Below, piece by piece: positions 10,339 through 20,479 of a stretch of 64,000 nt of DNA (positions are counted from its first letter, which is position 1; the number at the start of each line of letters is the position of its first letter). Under the pieces are notes generated by a model. That model was not told the DNA's origin. It was given only the letters and a program-made list of their open reading frames with translations, and did no database searches. A program made the position numbers and the translations under genes. Source of the stretch: Nyssa sinensis (lineage: Eukaryota; Streptophyta; Magnoliopsida; Cornales; Nyssaceae); NCBI GenBank assembly GCA_008638375.1, contig CM018051.1:35127740-35191739 (forward strand). Reading direction: 5' to 3'.

Positions 10339-10903
10339 TGATGCTGCACTTTTTGGCTCTCACGAGGGCTGCTGAGAACTCCAAACTCCGTTGCCTGAGG
10401 AACACTCAAAAGACGATCAGAGGACCACCGGATTGGCTCCGGGGGTAGCCGCTCCGATGCTTAAGTTAATAAAATTGAATTGAAAGACAATAATGTAAGC
10501 CAAAGAATGAGCATCAAAATAAAGCGTACCTTTAGGATTTAATTTATAGGTTGCGGCTTTCCTAAGTTGATTAGGATTTTGAGCCATAGAAATAGGGATT
10601 TGATCATCGAAGATAGCAGTTTCCATGTTGAAGACTACGACTGAAAGATATTCGTGCGTGATAGTTTCCTTGTAAAAGACTGTTTCCTTACACTTTACTC
10701 GGTAGGGCGCTAAGGCGGTGATGAGCTCCGAATCCTGAGGATTGCTTCGGAAGATCTGTACTCAGACCTGTATGCTTTAAAGGGTGAATTGATAAGTATG
10801 CTCTGAATGACCGAGCATATCGTAATACTCTGAATGTCCGAGCCTCATAGTCACACGTGTCATATGGTGACTGGTCTGTCATTTTGTGGTATATCGCCGA
10901 CAT
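10339..10903 (-). mobile_element. Tat copy 1 5' LTR, truncated
   Basis: It begins TGATGCTGCAC on the plus strand. It matches 62637 to about 63257 over its whole length, for example AGAGGACCACCGGATTGGCT and GAATGAGCATSAAAATAAAG (S = C or G). Similarity stops at about 10903, while copy 2 runs on for another 370 bp. The missing outer part is where the antisense TATA box sits in copy 2. Confidence 0.75.
10543..10548 (-). promoter_or_regulatory. Candidate sense TATA box in Tat LTR
   Basis: The minus strand reads CCTATAAATTAAATCC. The equivalent place in the LTR at 38715-38723 reads TATAAATAAGG, also on the minus strand. This fits the promoter of the genomic transcript. Confidence 0.45.
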
Positions 10904-11371
10904 CTCTTAGAAAAAGAATATAAAAAATACCAATGTCTCGACGTACAAGAATTCAAACTACAAAGTAATCAAATTCAAATTCAAAAAAATTATCAAATCC
11001 TATCTACAAAAAGGTCAAAGACTTTTAGATTTAAGCTTCCTTCCAAAAATAATGTAAAGTAGTTGAACATAGTAATGATAAAAAAAAACAGGGGAACTTG
11101 AAAAAACAGGTAAGCAACTGGGACCAGGATCTCACAACAAATAACTAATAATGAATTATCATTAACATTGAATTCTACAATGTCTAGTATTTTTAAATAG
11201 TTAAAGACACTTGATTAGGGACCGAGACCAATTAACTTTATTATTTGAAGCTCATTTGTAGATCAAGGAGTGCCAATAGACGTATCCAAAAAAAATCTAA
11301 AAGTAGAAGAAAATGCCTGCTCCCTATGTCTCTACTTCTTTCCATCTCTGCAACCATCCCAAAAATATTCC
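10904..11371. other. AT-rich spacer, no gene seen
   Basis: No coding similarity, repeat or RNA gene is recognisable. It may be the original flank of the Tat insertion. Confidence 0.5.
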
Positions 11372-12559
11372 ATTTGGTAACGCTTTTTTACAAATTATTT
11401 TTTAATAAGTAAGTAGATAATTTCTACAATTTTTATTTTTTGCTTAAAAAAAGTAAAAGCATATTTGGTAACTATTTTTCAAAAATAATTTTTACCACAA
11501 TATTAAGAAAATTATACTGTAATATAATAAGTAATTTTTTTTAATTAAACAATTAAACAAGTGTTTAATATTAGAAATTATATATATAATGGATTATATT
11601 ATATTTTTTTTTGTAAGTACCATATATATAGTTTATACACACACACACAAAAGTTTATATATCTATAGTGTACATATGTATATATTAAGGCAACAGCAAA
11701 AGTGGTGACGGTGATAATGGCAAAGGTGGTGGTAGAATGATTAGAACAAATAAAACATAAAAATACATTTTTTACTTAAAGAAAGTAAAAATAATTTCCT
11801 TTAGGTAACAATTTTTTAAAATCTTTTTCTGCTTATTTAAACAAAAAGTAATAAAAAAAATTAAAAGTAATGCTCGGTTTGCTTTAAAAAAAAAGTACTT
11901 TATAAAAGCAAAAAAGTAACAAATCTCAACCAAAAAAATACTTTTGAGTAAAAGAAATTTCGTTTCCAGTAAAAAAATTTCCTTTCTATGTTTTATTGCC
12001 TCAACTACTTTATGTTGTCACTATCACTACTATTGCACCATCATTTCACCGCTGCCACCACCTCTATCACTGCCACTAAAATATCTAGCTAGCATCTTTA
12101 TCTATATATATATATATGAATGGTTATAATATATAAACTAATCTGACAGTCTGTGTATATATAAATTTATATATATATATATATATATACACATGATAAT
12201 AGACTAATATATATATTTAAAAAAAAGGTTTTTTCCTTTCTTTCATAAGTTAACACACATGAAATAAGGGCAGCACCACAAACGGGTATAATTTTTGGGG
12301 GAATAAAATAGTTATCAAACTTTCTTCTTTTTTTTTTGCAAGTAAAAAATAAAAATTATAAAAATAACTTTTTTGCTTATTAAAAAGTACTTAAAAAAAG
12401 TGTTAACAAATAAAACGTACATAAACGTACTTTTTTTTCTTCTAGTTTTTCCCTTTTTTTATTTTTTAAAGAACTTTTTTTAATGTAATTCAAGCATTAC
12501 ATTTTAATTTTTTGCTTAAATAAGCCAAAAAAAAAAGTACTTTAAAATGCGTTACCAAA
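11372..12559. mobile_element. Foldback / MITE-like inverted-repeat element
   Basis: The left end reads TTTGGTAACGC and the right end GCGTTACCAAA, a perfect 11-bp terminal inverted repeat that extends imperfectly through A- and T-rich arms. A GGTGACGGTGATAATGGC-type stretch near 11700 is mirrored by CACTATCACTACTATTGC near 12018. Non-coding. No convincing target duplication of 8-10 bp is seen, so the superfamily (hAT or Mutator) is open. Additional TTTGGTAAC copies near 11465 and 11803 suggest nesting or internal duplication. Confidence 0.55.
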
Positions 12560-12803
12560 CCGAAACATTTTTTTTCTTAAAATTCTTATAGAAAACAATT
12601 CGACAGAGATAAAGTTTTCACCACATGACTTATGTAATTTTACCAACCCAACCTTATCTAATTGAATGTTAATTCTGATTGTAAGATAACTTAGGTTGCT
12701 TATTTGACACTTTATGTTGTTTAAGTAAAAAGTATACAACACTGTCATATAATTACTTTTTAGTGCTAATGACCTGCTAACAACAAGAATATCGCCATTT
12801 TAG

Positions 12804-13018
12804 GTTTGCTCTTCGCCAACAGCATGGCCAGGTCTATCATGTTAATCTTAGTAACGTTCCTGACTGATGTTTGGAAGCTAAACCTCAAGCATGCTGTTAC
12901 AATCATCAACATTCAAGGTGGTCGAGCTGGTGTCATGGAGATGTCTGCTGCCATGGCTAGGGATACTTATCTTGGGGACAAAACCACGTTGCTCATTAGC
13001 AATTTTTTTTTGTCAGTC
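12804..13018 (+). pseudogene. Orphan exon resembling NRT1/PTR (NPF) transporter exon 2
   Basis: The 215-bp open stretch is preceded by a TTTTAG acceptor and followed by a strong GTGAGT donor. Its translation starts LLFANSMARSIMLILVTFLT and continues DVWKLNLKHAVTIINIQGG and DTYLGDKTTLLISN. This matches the pattern of the early transmembrane region of plant NPF proteins: a helix, then NV.GxxAxxxxxxAxxADxxLGxxxTLL. These transport nitrate, peptides or hormones across membranes. No other exon is found on either side before transposons begin, so it is probably a gene fragment. Substitutions such as IQGGRAGV for IQEGLxxV suggest decay. Family assignment is from memory of the motif pattern. Confidence 0.45.
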
Positions 13019-13708
13019 GTGAGTTATCTTTCATTTATTTTTGGGTATTTCTCCTGGTATGTGCAATTATTTATTTGTCATTTGAGGTGAGTTTGGTGAG
13101 TTTGGGAGTTTTGAAATCATTCCAATGATGAAGAGAATTTTTTTGCCGTCATTAGTTTTTTGAGGATCTTTGTATTCTGACACTGTAGTGTTAATAATAG
13201 CCTATTATTACATAATAAAAGTACAGTTTGATAGAAAAAATAGATTACTTTTAATAACTAAAAGATAATTTTTGATATATATGTCTCTTTAAATTAATTT
13301 TATTTTTAATATTTTTTTGGTACGCATAATAAAACTACTTTTAATAAGTAAAAAATAATATTTATAATTTTTTTCTTAAGAGCAAAAGTTTAAAAAAAAA
13401 GTGCATAATTATCTTTTTAAAGTGATATTAATTTTATTATTTGTTTATAAGCTTATTAACATCATTCTTCAAAAATAAAATGAAATAAATTAGATGCAAA
13501 TATCAAATTTAAACTCGTATATGTACACATATGTATGTGTAGGCACATAAAAGCATATATATGAACTTTTATCGAAATATATTTCTGCGTACATATGTGC
13601 ATGTGCGCGCGCGTGCACGTGTGCACATTTGTAGGCATCTACATATATAAATATTCTATAGAACATATTAATTGAGTATATAAATATAGGTAGGTATACA
13701 TAAATAGG

Positions 13709-13747
<39 letters not shown>

Positions 13748-13905
13748 AGAAAGAGTATATTTTTAGACTTTAGTTTTAATTTTACTTATTTAAATAAAAA
13801 AATTACAAACTCCCAATATACTTTTTTTGCCTTTATTTTTAAGTTGCATGATCATGCAATACATATGTATGTTACAATCATACCTGGGAGAGAAAATGAA
13901 CTTTT
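13019..13905. other. AT-rich spacer with alternating-purine and TA repeats
   Basis: No coding sequence is recognised. It holds a CG/TG alternating tract near 13595-13626 and a TA run near 13709-13742. Motifs like CTTTTAATAAGTAAAA recall MITE remnants. Confidence 0.5.
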
Positions 13906-13910
13906 ATTAC

Positions 13911-14120
13911 TATTACAATAGTAAGAGAGAGAGTGGGTAAAACCCTTGTATTCAATATGTGTATAATACATGTATAAGAGAGCTTATATATAGGTATACA
14001 AGAGGGAATAACACTGGCATATTTCAGAGAATAATATTGGCATATTCTAAGGATATGCTGAGAATATGCCAAGGTATAACTGTACAATACGAGTATGGAT
14101 ACTACGTTTTACAGTAGACC
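13911..14120 (-). mobile_element. Copia 3' LTR
   Basis: It matches the 5' LTR, sharing GTAAGAGAGAGAGTGGGTAAAA-type, TATATATAGGTATACA and GAGAATATGCCAAGG segments, with point differences and a small insertion. The pol stop TAG falls inside it. The inner terminus is less certain (14113-14121). Confidence 0.8.
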
Positions 14121-14686
14121 AATTTGAGTTTGGACACTAAATCATAATGGCATCCCGGTGGATGTTCTTTGGTGAATATGTCGGCCGGTTGATCGTTAGA
14201 GGAGACAGAGAGGAGTCGAACAATACCATTGTTAATGTGTTGACGCACAAAGTGACAATCAGTTTTGATATGTTTGGTGTGTTCATGAAAAACGTCATTG
14301 TGGGCAATCTGAATAGCACTACGATTATCATAGTAGAGAACAGTAGCAGTGGGAAGGGGGACTCCCAAGGTAGCAAGAAGCCATCAGACCCAAATATGTT
14401 CCTAGGTAGTATTGGCGAGAGTGCGATATTCAGCTTCAGTACTTGAGTGAGCGATGACAGTTTGTTTCTTGCTACGCTAGGAAATAAGAGAAGAGCCAAG
14501 GAAGAAATAGTAGCCAGTGGTAGAATGACAGTCAGTTAGGTCTCTTGCCCAATTGGCATCGGAGTAGGCGCGCAACTCAAGAGGTGAGTCGACGGAGAAA
14601 TGAAGACCATGAAAAATGGTACCTTTAAGATACCAAAGGATCTAGAGAATAGCAGCATAATGAGAGGACCGAGGGGTAGACATAAA
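14121..14686 (-). pseudogene. Copia RNase H domain
   Basis: The minus strand encodes the last part of copia pol. HSSTEAEYR lies near 14430, and VLYYDNRSAIQIAHND and HTKHIKTDCHFVRQHI lie in the 14102-14368 frame. The final residues run into the LTR. In-frame stops near 14400 and between RT and this domain interrupt it. It would degrade the RNA of the RNA-DNA hybrid. Confidence 0.8.
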
Positions 14687-15925
14687 CTAACTGACAATAT
14701 GAATAGCATTGGCAAGATCAGGCCGAGTGATGGTGAGATAGACAAAACTGCCAACTAACTGTCGATACAAGGTAGCATCACAGAGGGGTGTACCGTTGAG
14801 AGTAATGAGACGAACATTGGGCTTGAGAGGGGTTGAAGCAGTCTTGCTATGGGTAAGACTAGCATGGGTGAGGAGATCGAAAGCATACTTGGTCTGAGAG
14901 AGATAATAGCCATGAGAATTAGAGGAAATCTCAAGACCTAAGAAGTAGTTAAGGGAACCAAGATCCTTCATCTGAAAGTGCTGGCTGAGAAACTGTTTTA
15001 GAGCAGAGATCCCAGCAGAATCATCACCAGTGATAATCATGTCATCAACATAGAGCAGGAGAAGGGTGGTGCCATGGTCAGCCTTACCAACAAAGAGAGT
15101 GGAGTCATATGGACTAGAGGCAAAACCAAAGTCTCTAATAACAAAACTGAATTTGGCAAACCAGGCGTGAGGAGCTTGCTTGAGACCATATAAGGCGCGA
15201 TGGAGTTTACAGACTTGGTAAGGAGGATGATCGTACCCTGAAGGTGGTTGTATATAAACTTCATCGCTAAGATTACACTTAAGAAAGGCATTCTTAACAT
15301 CCATCTGAAATAACCCCCATGTGTGAATAGCAGCAATAGCCAGCTGACTCGGAACAAAGGCAAGACGGGAGACAAGAGCAAACGCCTCTTCATAGTCAAT
15401 CCCATACTCTTGAGTGAAGCCCTTGGCAACGAGGCAAGCCTTATAGTGCTCATTGTAATCATCAAAACGGGTTTTGATCTTGTAAACCCATTTGTAATCG
15501 ATAGTAGTTTTACCCAAAGGAAGATTAACCAAGTCCCAAGCATGAGTGTTGTGCAAAGCCTGTAATTCATCATTTATTGCTTTCTGCCAAAGAAGGTTAG
15601 TACGAGCCTCGTGAAAAGATTGAGGCTCATGGTGAGAGAGAATAATGGAAAAGCAATGAAAGTCATGAAGATGGACTGGCAGATCTCTTACCCAAGTAGA
15701 ACGACGAAGAGAGGGATCGGGATGGGGAACAGGAGTAGAATCTAGAGCAAGATCGGTGGGCGGTATTGTCACACTAGGAGGAGCCGTAGTTGGTGAGTCT
15801 GAACCTGTGTCATCATCATTAAAAAATAAAGAAATAGAGGGGTTAGTGAATGAAGAAAGGGTAGAGGAAGTGGTGAGATGAAATTGGGATAGAGAGGAGA
15901 ACATCTTGTGTTCCCAGAAGACCAC
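14687..15925 (-). CDS. Copia reverse transcriptase, open domain
   Basis: An uninterrupted 412-residue frame covers the whole RT. The N-terminal linker (residues 1-100) is rich in Ser, Thr and Pro. Then come YKWVYKIKTRFDDY, LVAKGFTQEYGIDYEEAF, FQMDVKNAFL, ALYGLKQAPHAWFAKF and the catalytic LLLYVDDMIITG, followed by FQMKDLGSLNYFLGLE. The YVDD box is intact, making this the best-preserved enzyme domain in the window. It is part of a polyprotein, not a separate gene; a stop follows HIVS before the RNase H part. Confidence 0.85.
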   Translation of the reverse strand: MVFWEHKMFSSLSQFHLTTSSTLSSFTNPSISLFFNDDDTGSDSPTTAPPSVTIPPTDLALDSTPVPHPDPSLRRSTWVRDLPVHLHDFHCFSIILSHHEPQSFHEARTNLLWQKAINDELQALHNTHAWDLVNLPLGKTTIDYKWVYKIKTRFDDYNEHYKACLVAKGFTQEYGIDYEEAFALVSRLAFVPSQLAIAAIHTWGLFQMDVKNAFLKCNLSDEVYIQPPSGYDHPPYQVCKLHRALYGLKQAPHAWFAKFSFVIRDFGFASSPYDSTLFVGKADHGTTLLLLYVDDMIITGDDSAGISALKQFLSQHFQMKDLGSLNYFLGLEISSNSHGYYLSQTKYAFDLLTHASLTHSKTASTPLKPNVRLITLNGTPLCDATLYRQLVGSFVYLTITRPDLANAIHIVS

Positions 15926-15999
15926 ATGACGAGAAACACGGAGGCGTTTTGATATAAGATCCCAACACCTATCACTTTTGTGTTCTATCCCATAACCTA

Positions 16000-16850
16000 A
16001 GAATTAGTAAAGACGAGCACGAGGTTCTAGTTTGTTACACTCATGAGGCTGAAGTAACACAAAATAGGCACCACCAAAGACACAGAGAAGATTGTAGGTA
16101 GGGGGTGTACCATAAAGCCGTTCATAGGGAGATTGATTTGCAATAACCGGAAAGGGAATGCGATTGATAGTGTAAACGACTGTGAAGGCAACTTCTCCCT
16201 AGAAACGCTCAGGACAAGAGGAAGAAATAAAGAGAGAGCGAACAGTGTCAAGAATGTGACGATGTTTGTGTTCAGCATGATCATTCTGCTTGGATGTTCT
16301 TGGGCAAGAACGATGGGGAAGGGTGCCTTGTTGTTGAAGAAATTACAGAAAGTCAGTGTCGCGATACTCCATAGCATTATCTGCATGAAAGATTTTGATA
16401 GAACGCGAAAACTGAGTGGTTATCATGTGGGCAAAGTTAAAGTAAAGCTGTTTTAGTTCAAAATGATACTGCATAAGGTAAAGCCAAGTGAAACGGGAAT
16501 AATCATCAATAAAGATAACAAAATACTTGGATTCACCCATGGTGGGGGTAGGAGAAGGACACCAAATGTCAGAATGAACTAAATCAAATGGGGCATCAAA
16601 AATAAAATCACTATTAAAAAAGGGTAAAGTAGTTTGTTTACCAAGTTTACAAGATAAGCAGTCATCATGTTTATTGATTACAGGACCCAAAATACCACTA
16701 AAAGCTAGTTTTTGTAAACGACCAAAAGAAACATGACCTGAGCGAGCATGCCAAAGAGCTAAAGAGGGAGGAGTAGAGGCAGTAGTAGAGCGAGCACGCA
16801 AGGTAAGGCGGGGGGGAGTGTAGAGGTTGACTAGTTCAAATAAGCGTCAA
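16000..16850 (-). pseudogene. Copia integrase
   Basis: The 16343-16801 frame carries the pre-integrase zinc motif (LWHARSGHVSFGRLQ ... CLSCKLGKQ), the first catalytic Asp (VHSDIWCPSP) and the second (IFHADNAMEY). The next piece, in another frame below 16343, has HAEHKHRHILDTVRSL at the place of the usual GxAERKHRH block that holds the catalytic Glu. It is followed by FWGEVAFTVVYTINR and SPYERLYGTPPTY. Frame changes split it. It would insert the cDNA into the genome. Confidence 0.8.
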
Positions 16851-16965
16851 ACTTTATGGCTGGTCCCAAGTGTCTGTCCCATCTTTGGATCCTGCATAAG
16901 ACAACCAATGGAAGAAAAAATAGTAGTAAGACCAAGGTCACAAAGCTGACCCACAGAAATGAGAT

Positions 16966-18795
16966 TTAAAGTAAGTTGAGGAATAAAAAAGGTATCGAGA
17001 AGAGATACTTTGGAGTGAGAAATTTGTCCGATGTGAGTAACAGGCATGTGCGAACCATCGTAGTGTGAATAGTAGGAAGATGTGAGTTAAGAACTTTAGT
17101 GGTAAAAAGAGAGTTATCAGATGTCATATGATTACAACAAGCGGAATCAAAATACCAAGAGGAAGTACCTGGTGTGACGAACAGGGTAGTAGGAGGAGTA
17201 CTAGAAGTGGAGATGATCTGTTTGAGGAGAGCAGTGAGGTCGGCATTGGAGAGAAAAGAAGTGGGAGAGGTAGGTGGAAAAGGATTCTCAATGACAGCAG
17301 TAGTAGTAAACCGTTGGCCTGAATTGAACCTGTTGGACCTGGATGAATTACCTTTGGAACGATCATTATGTGGTTGTGGGTTTGGATGGCGAGGGCAATC
17401 ATTTAAGAAATGGCCTGGTCTTCGCTTGTGATAGTGCTTACAGACTCGAGTAGGACAGTGAAACAGAGTATGGTCAGGTTCATGATGAAACTTGCAACTT
17501 GGTTGAGAAAGACGCCCAAAAGGAGGAGTAGTGAGGGCAGTGTTGGTATACAAAGGGCATGTTGAGGAGGGAACTGCAAGAGCAGACTCAGTAAATAGAG
17601 GAGGGCTAGTGCAACATCGAGTCTTATAGGAAACCAGTTCAGAAATAGCACTTTCCAAGGTCGGTAATGGAGTTCGATGAAGTAATATCGCACGAGTAGG
17701 CTCGCAGACATCATCGAGGACCATTGAAAACTAGATCAAACGTTGCTGATTTCAGTAGCTAAGAAACTTTGTCGCATCCTGAGAACAGCTCCAAGGGGGT
17801 TCAGAAACAATCAATTGATACTAAAAAACCTGCATACGGGAGTGAAAAATGTCAATTGGTTCGCCAAGGTCTTGACGCATACGGTGGAGGTGATCCCGGA
17901 GTTAGTACTGATGAGAGAGACCAGTAGTGGTGTAGCGATCAACAAGAAAGTCCCAAGCAGCTTTGGTTGTTTCGAAATGACCAAACTGCATACCGATTGA
18001 TGGGATAAAGGTATTACGAAAAGCAGAGATGATCTTCTGATTCTTGTTGTCCCACTCTTCAAGACGATCCAAAAATTTTGCCTCAAGTTCTGTAAGCTCT
18101 TACTAAAGGCATGTCGAGGAGGGAGCTGCAAGAGCAGACTTAGTAGATGGAGGAGGGCCAGTGTAACATCGAGTCTCATAGGAAACCAGTTCAGAAATAG
18201 CACTTTCCAGGGTTGGTAGTGGAGTTCAATGAAGTAATATCGCACGAGTAGTCTCGCAGACATCATTGAGGGCCATTAAAAACTAGATCAAACACTGCTA
18301 ATTTCAGTAGCTAAGAAACTTTGTCGCATCCTGAGAACAACTCCAAGTGGGTTCAGAAACAATCAATTGATCCTATAAAACCTACATACGGGAGTGAAAA
18401 ACGTCAATTGGTTCGCCAAGGTCTTGACGCATGCGGTGGAGGTGATCCAGGAGTTGGTACTGATGAGAGAGACCAGTAGTGGTGTAGCGATCAACAAGAA
18501 AGTCCCAAGTAGCTTTGGTTGTTTCGAAATGACCAAACTGCATATCGATAGATGGGATAAAGGTATTGCGAAAAGTAGAGATGATCTTTTGATTCTTGTT
18601 GTCCCACTTTTCAAGACGATCCAAAAATTTTGCCTCCAGTTCTGTATGCTCTTACTTTGGTTTAGTTATATTTCCAGTAACAATACGCCAGATTTTATGG
18701 CCTCGAAGGTAGTCAAACATGGCCTGAGCCCAAAGGACATAGTTCTGGCCATTTAAAACTAGAGGAATGTTAATCACCAACTCTGTGGTACTCAT
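16966..18795 (-). pseudogene. Copia Gag-protease region with internal duplication
   Basis: The start at 18795 gives MSTTELVINIPLVLNGQNYV, the usual beginning of a copia Gag (UBN2 type) with NYxxW. The core KFLDRLEKWDNKNQKI and LVDRYTTTGLSHQYQL appears twice because 553 bp are tandemly duplicated (17552-18104 and 18105-18656). After the second copy come the zinc knuckle CKHYHKRRPGHFLNDC near 17420 and the protease motif WYFDSACCNHMT near 17125-17160, where the usual DSGA is DSAC. Multiple stops occur. Gag packages the RNA; the protease would cut the polyprotein. Confidence 0.8.
17552..18656. repeat. 553-bp direct tandem duplication inside copia gag
   Basis: The first unit is 17552-18104 and the second 18105-18656. 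Both begin AAAGG(G)CATGT and end TCTGTA(A/T)GCTCTTACT. The two differ at scattered points but have nearly the same length, so the duplication is not very recent. Confidence 0.9.
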
Positions 18796-19543
18796 GATAT
18801 CGATAACTGCACACTCGAAGAGGAATTAGACAAAAATGAGGTAAAAAATGTACTTAGGGGGTCAAAAATACCTAAGAATGGCCTCTTGTTGGTTGAGAAA
18901 TAGCCCAAAAATGGAGAAAATGTGAAAAATCAGCAAACTGGTTCAATGTTGAACCGAACAGGCAGAACTGGTTCAAGGTTGAACTAGATTGGGCAAAATT
19001 GGCTCAGAAAAGAACCAGTTTGGTGACAGGATGATGCAGGCACAACGTCTGACATGGTAGTGACATGGCGATGACGTGGTCGGGTGTGATGATGTGGCAT
19101 GATGACATGACAATGACGTGGCAAGTTGACATGGCATTGTCATGGCACAAGTGCTGACATGGCATTGACGTGGCATGATGGAGTGGCGCTAATGTGGTAG
19201 GATGATGTGGCATTGTCGTGGCACAAGTAATGGTGTGGCACTGACATGGCAGGATGACATGGCGCTGACGTGGCATGAGGTAGCTTTGACTAGCACGTAC
19301 GGGCACGTGGAGAAATAGGGTGCGAGTGGATCTCACTCGCTGAGGCTTGGGTGGCGCGTGAGGGAGCATGCGATGGTTTTCGACAGCAGAGAAGGTAGCA
19401 TTCTGCAGGTCTAAGAGAGACGATCCAAACCGATGTGGTTAGAAGCTGTGGTAATAAGTGGAAGGCCTTGAACTAGTGACAGTGGTGGGTGGCGCCAGCG
19501 ACCGTGGTGGTGAGCAGTGTTCAGTTGTGGATGGCCGACACTG
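18796..19543 (-). mobile_element. Copia 5' leader with GACGTGGCA-type repeats
   Basis: The region between the primer site and gag is about 750 bp. From about 19020 to 19300 it has imperfect repeats of TGACGTGGCATGATG and TGACATGGCA. ACGTGGC occurs several times; this is the core of ABRE and G-box-like elements bound by plant bZIP factors. Minus-strand frames here are low-complexity (Cys, His, Met and Ser) and unlikely to be genes. Confidence 0.6.
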
Positions 19544-19555
19544 GCTCTGATACCA
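19544..19555 (-). other. Copia primer-binding site (initiator-Met tRNA)
   Basis: The minus strand reads TGGTATCAGAGC exactly and abuts the LTR end at 19556. Confidence 0.9.
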
Positions 19556-19754
19556 TATTACAATGGTAAGAGAGAGAAAGAGAGAGTGGGTAAAACGCTT
19601 TTATTCAATGTGTACAATATATGTACAAGAGGGCCTATATATAGGTATACAAAAGGGAATAATGTTGGCATATTCCAAGGATATACTGAGAATATGCCAA
19701 GGCATAGCTGTACAATACAGGTATGGAGACTGCGTTTGACAGTAAATGGTAACA
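19556..19754 (-). mobile_element. Copia 5' LTR, with TATA box
   Basis: The 199-bp LTR runs on the minus strand from TGTTACC to GTAATA and is followed at once by the primer site. A TATATATA box at 19636-19643 is the likely promoter. Confidence 0.85.
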
Positions 19755-20479
19755 ATTACTATTAGAAAATTTTAGTTACAATGTTTGTTAAATTTATTTC
19801 TTGTTATGTATGTGTTGACGATTCATTCCAAAAGTATATACTGAATCCCTAATTATTAGGTAAAATTAAGTCTAATAAGTATTTTGATGTAGTTTTCTAT
19901 TCATTTTCATTCCTTATTCTTTCTAGAACACTAAGGTACATATATTGGGCTTTAAAATAGAAGAAAATACCATCTAATCAGTGATTTGATTTTCTTCTAC
20001 TTCGCTTACAATTTCATGGTTCATGCTTGTTTTTAAGCCATTTTAGTCATTTTTTTTCCCATATTCACCATTTTTAATCTTCTTCAATGCCCCATTCTCA
20101 AATGAGATCAAGATAACATAAAGTGCCAAAGTCTGATTGAGCATCCGGAAATCCAAAGAATGACCTAAATCTAAGATAACATAAAGTGCCAAAGTGGAAA
20201 GAAAATAAAATATGGCAAAGAGTAAAATAAATAAAGATTTTTTTTTTCAAAATGAAGAAAGGAAAATACCAAACTTATACATGATGCAAATCCTATTAAA
20301 GTCGAGCCTTTATCCAAGGCTCTAATATACAATACTAACATCCCTAACCTAAAATGATTTTAAAATACCTAATTAAATAAAATACAACAACTAATTTACT
20401 TGGACATCAAGAAGTAAACCAAAATTTCCAAAATGAATCACATAATCAAATTTAGTCTAACCTAAAAAGCTTCCCACTC
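19755..20479. other. Spacer, no gene seen
   Basis: Apart from the target duplication ATTAC, nothing is recognisable. A direct repeat AAGATAACATAAAGTGCCAA occurs near 20110 and 20173. It probably contains the flank of the copia insertion and the eroded 5' end of the Tat element that follows. Confidence 0.5.

Larger units (their letters stand above)
4009..10903 (-). mobile_element. Tat-type Ty3/gypsy element, copy 1 (non-autonomous derivative)
   Basis: Read on the minus strand the order is truncated 5' LTR (10339-10903), primer site, gag, protease, N-terminal RT, minisatellite, antisense gene, and the end of the 3' LTR (4009-4132). RNase H and integrase are absent, so the copy cannot move by itself. 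LTR A's element has inserted in the 3' LTR at 4008/4009. Gag and protease resemble Tat lineage proteins. The right boundary is the point where similarity to the LTR at 62637-63629 ends. Confidence 0.75.
13911..19754 (-). mobile_element. Complete Ty1/copia retrotransposon (Ale-like), 5.84 kb
   Basis: Two LTRs (13911 to about 14120, and 19556-19754) flank gag, protease, integrase, RT and RNase H in copia order on the minus strand. A perfect 5-bp target duplication, ATTAC, lies at 13906-13910 and 19755-19759. Short LTRs and the gag zinc knuckle CKHYHKRRPGHFLNDC suggest the Ale (Retrofit) lineage. Gag contains a 553-bp tandem duplication and the leader is unusually long, about 750 bp. Several stops and frameshifts interrupt the polyprotein, so it is not autonomous now. 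Confidence 0.9.

Noticed and set aside
12806..13090. The 94-residue frame as a complete small gene
   Set aside because: Only 12804-13018 resembles a protein family and splice sites bound it; the rest is read-through into intron-like sequence.
14147..14446. 99-residue plus-strand frame
   Set aside because: Shadow of the copia RNase H on the other strand; no family resemblance.
18973..19369. Cys/His/Met-rich minus-strand frames
   Set aside because: Low-complexity product of the GACGTGGCA-type repeats in the copia leader.
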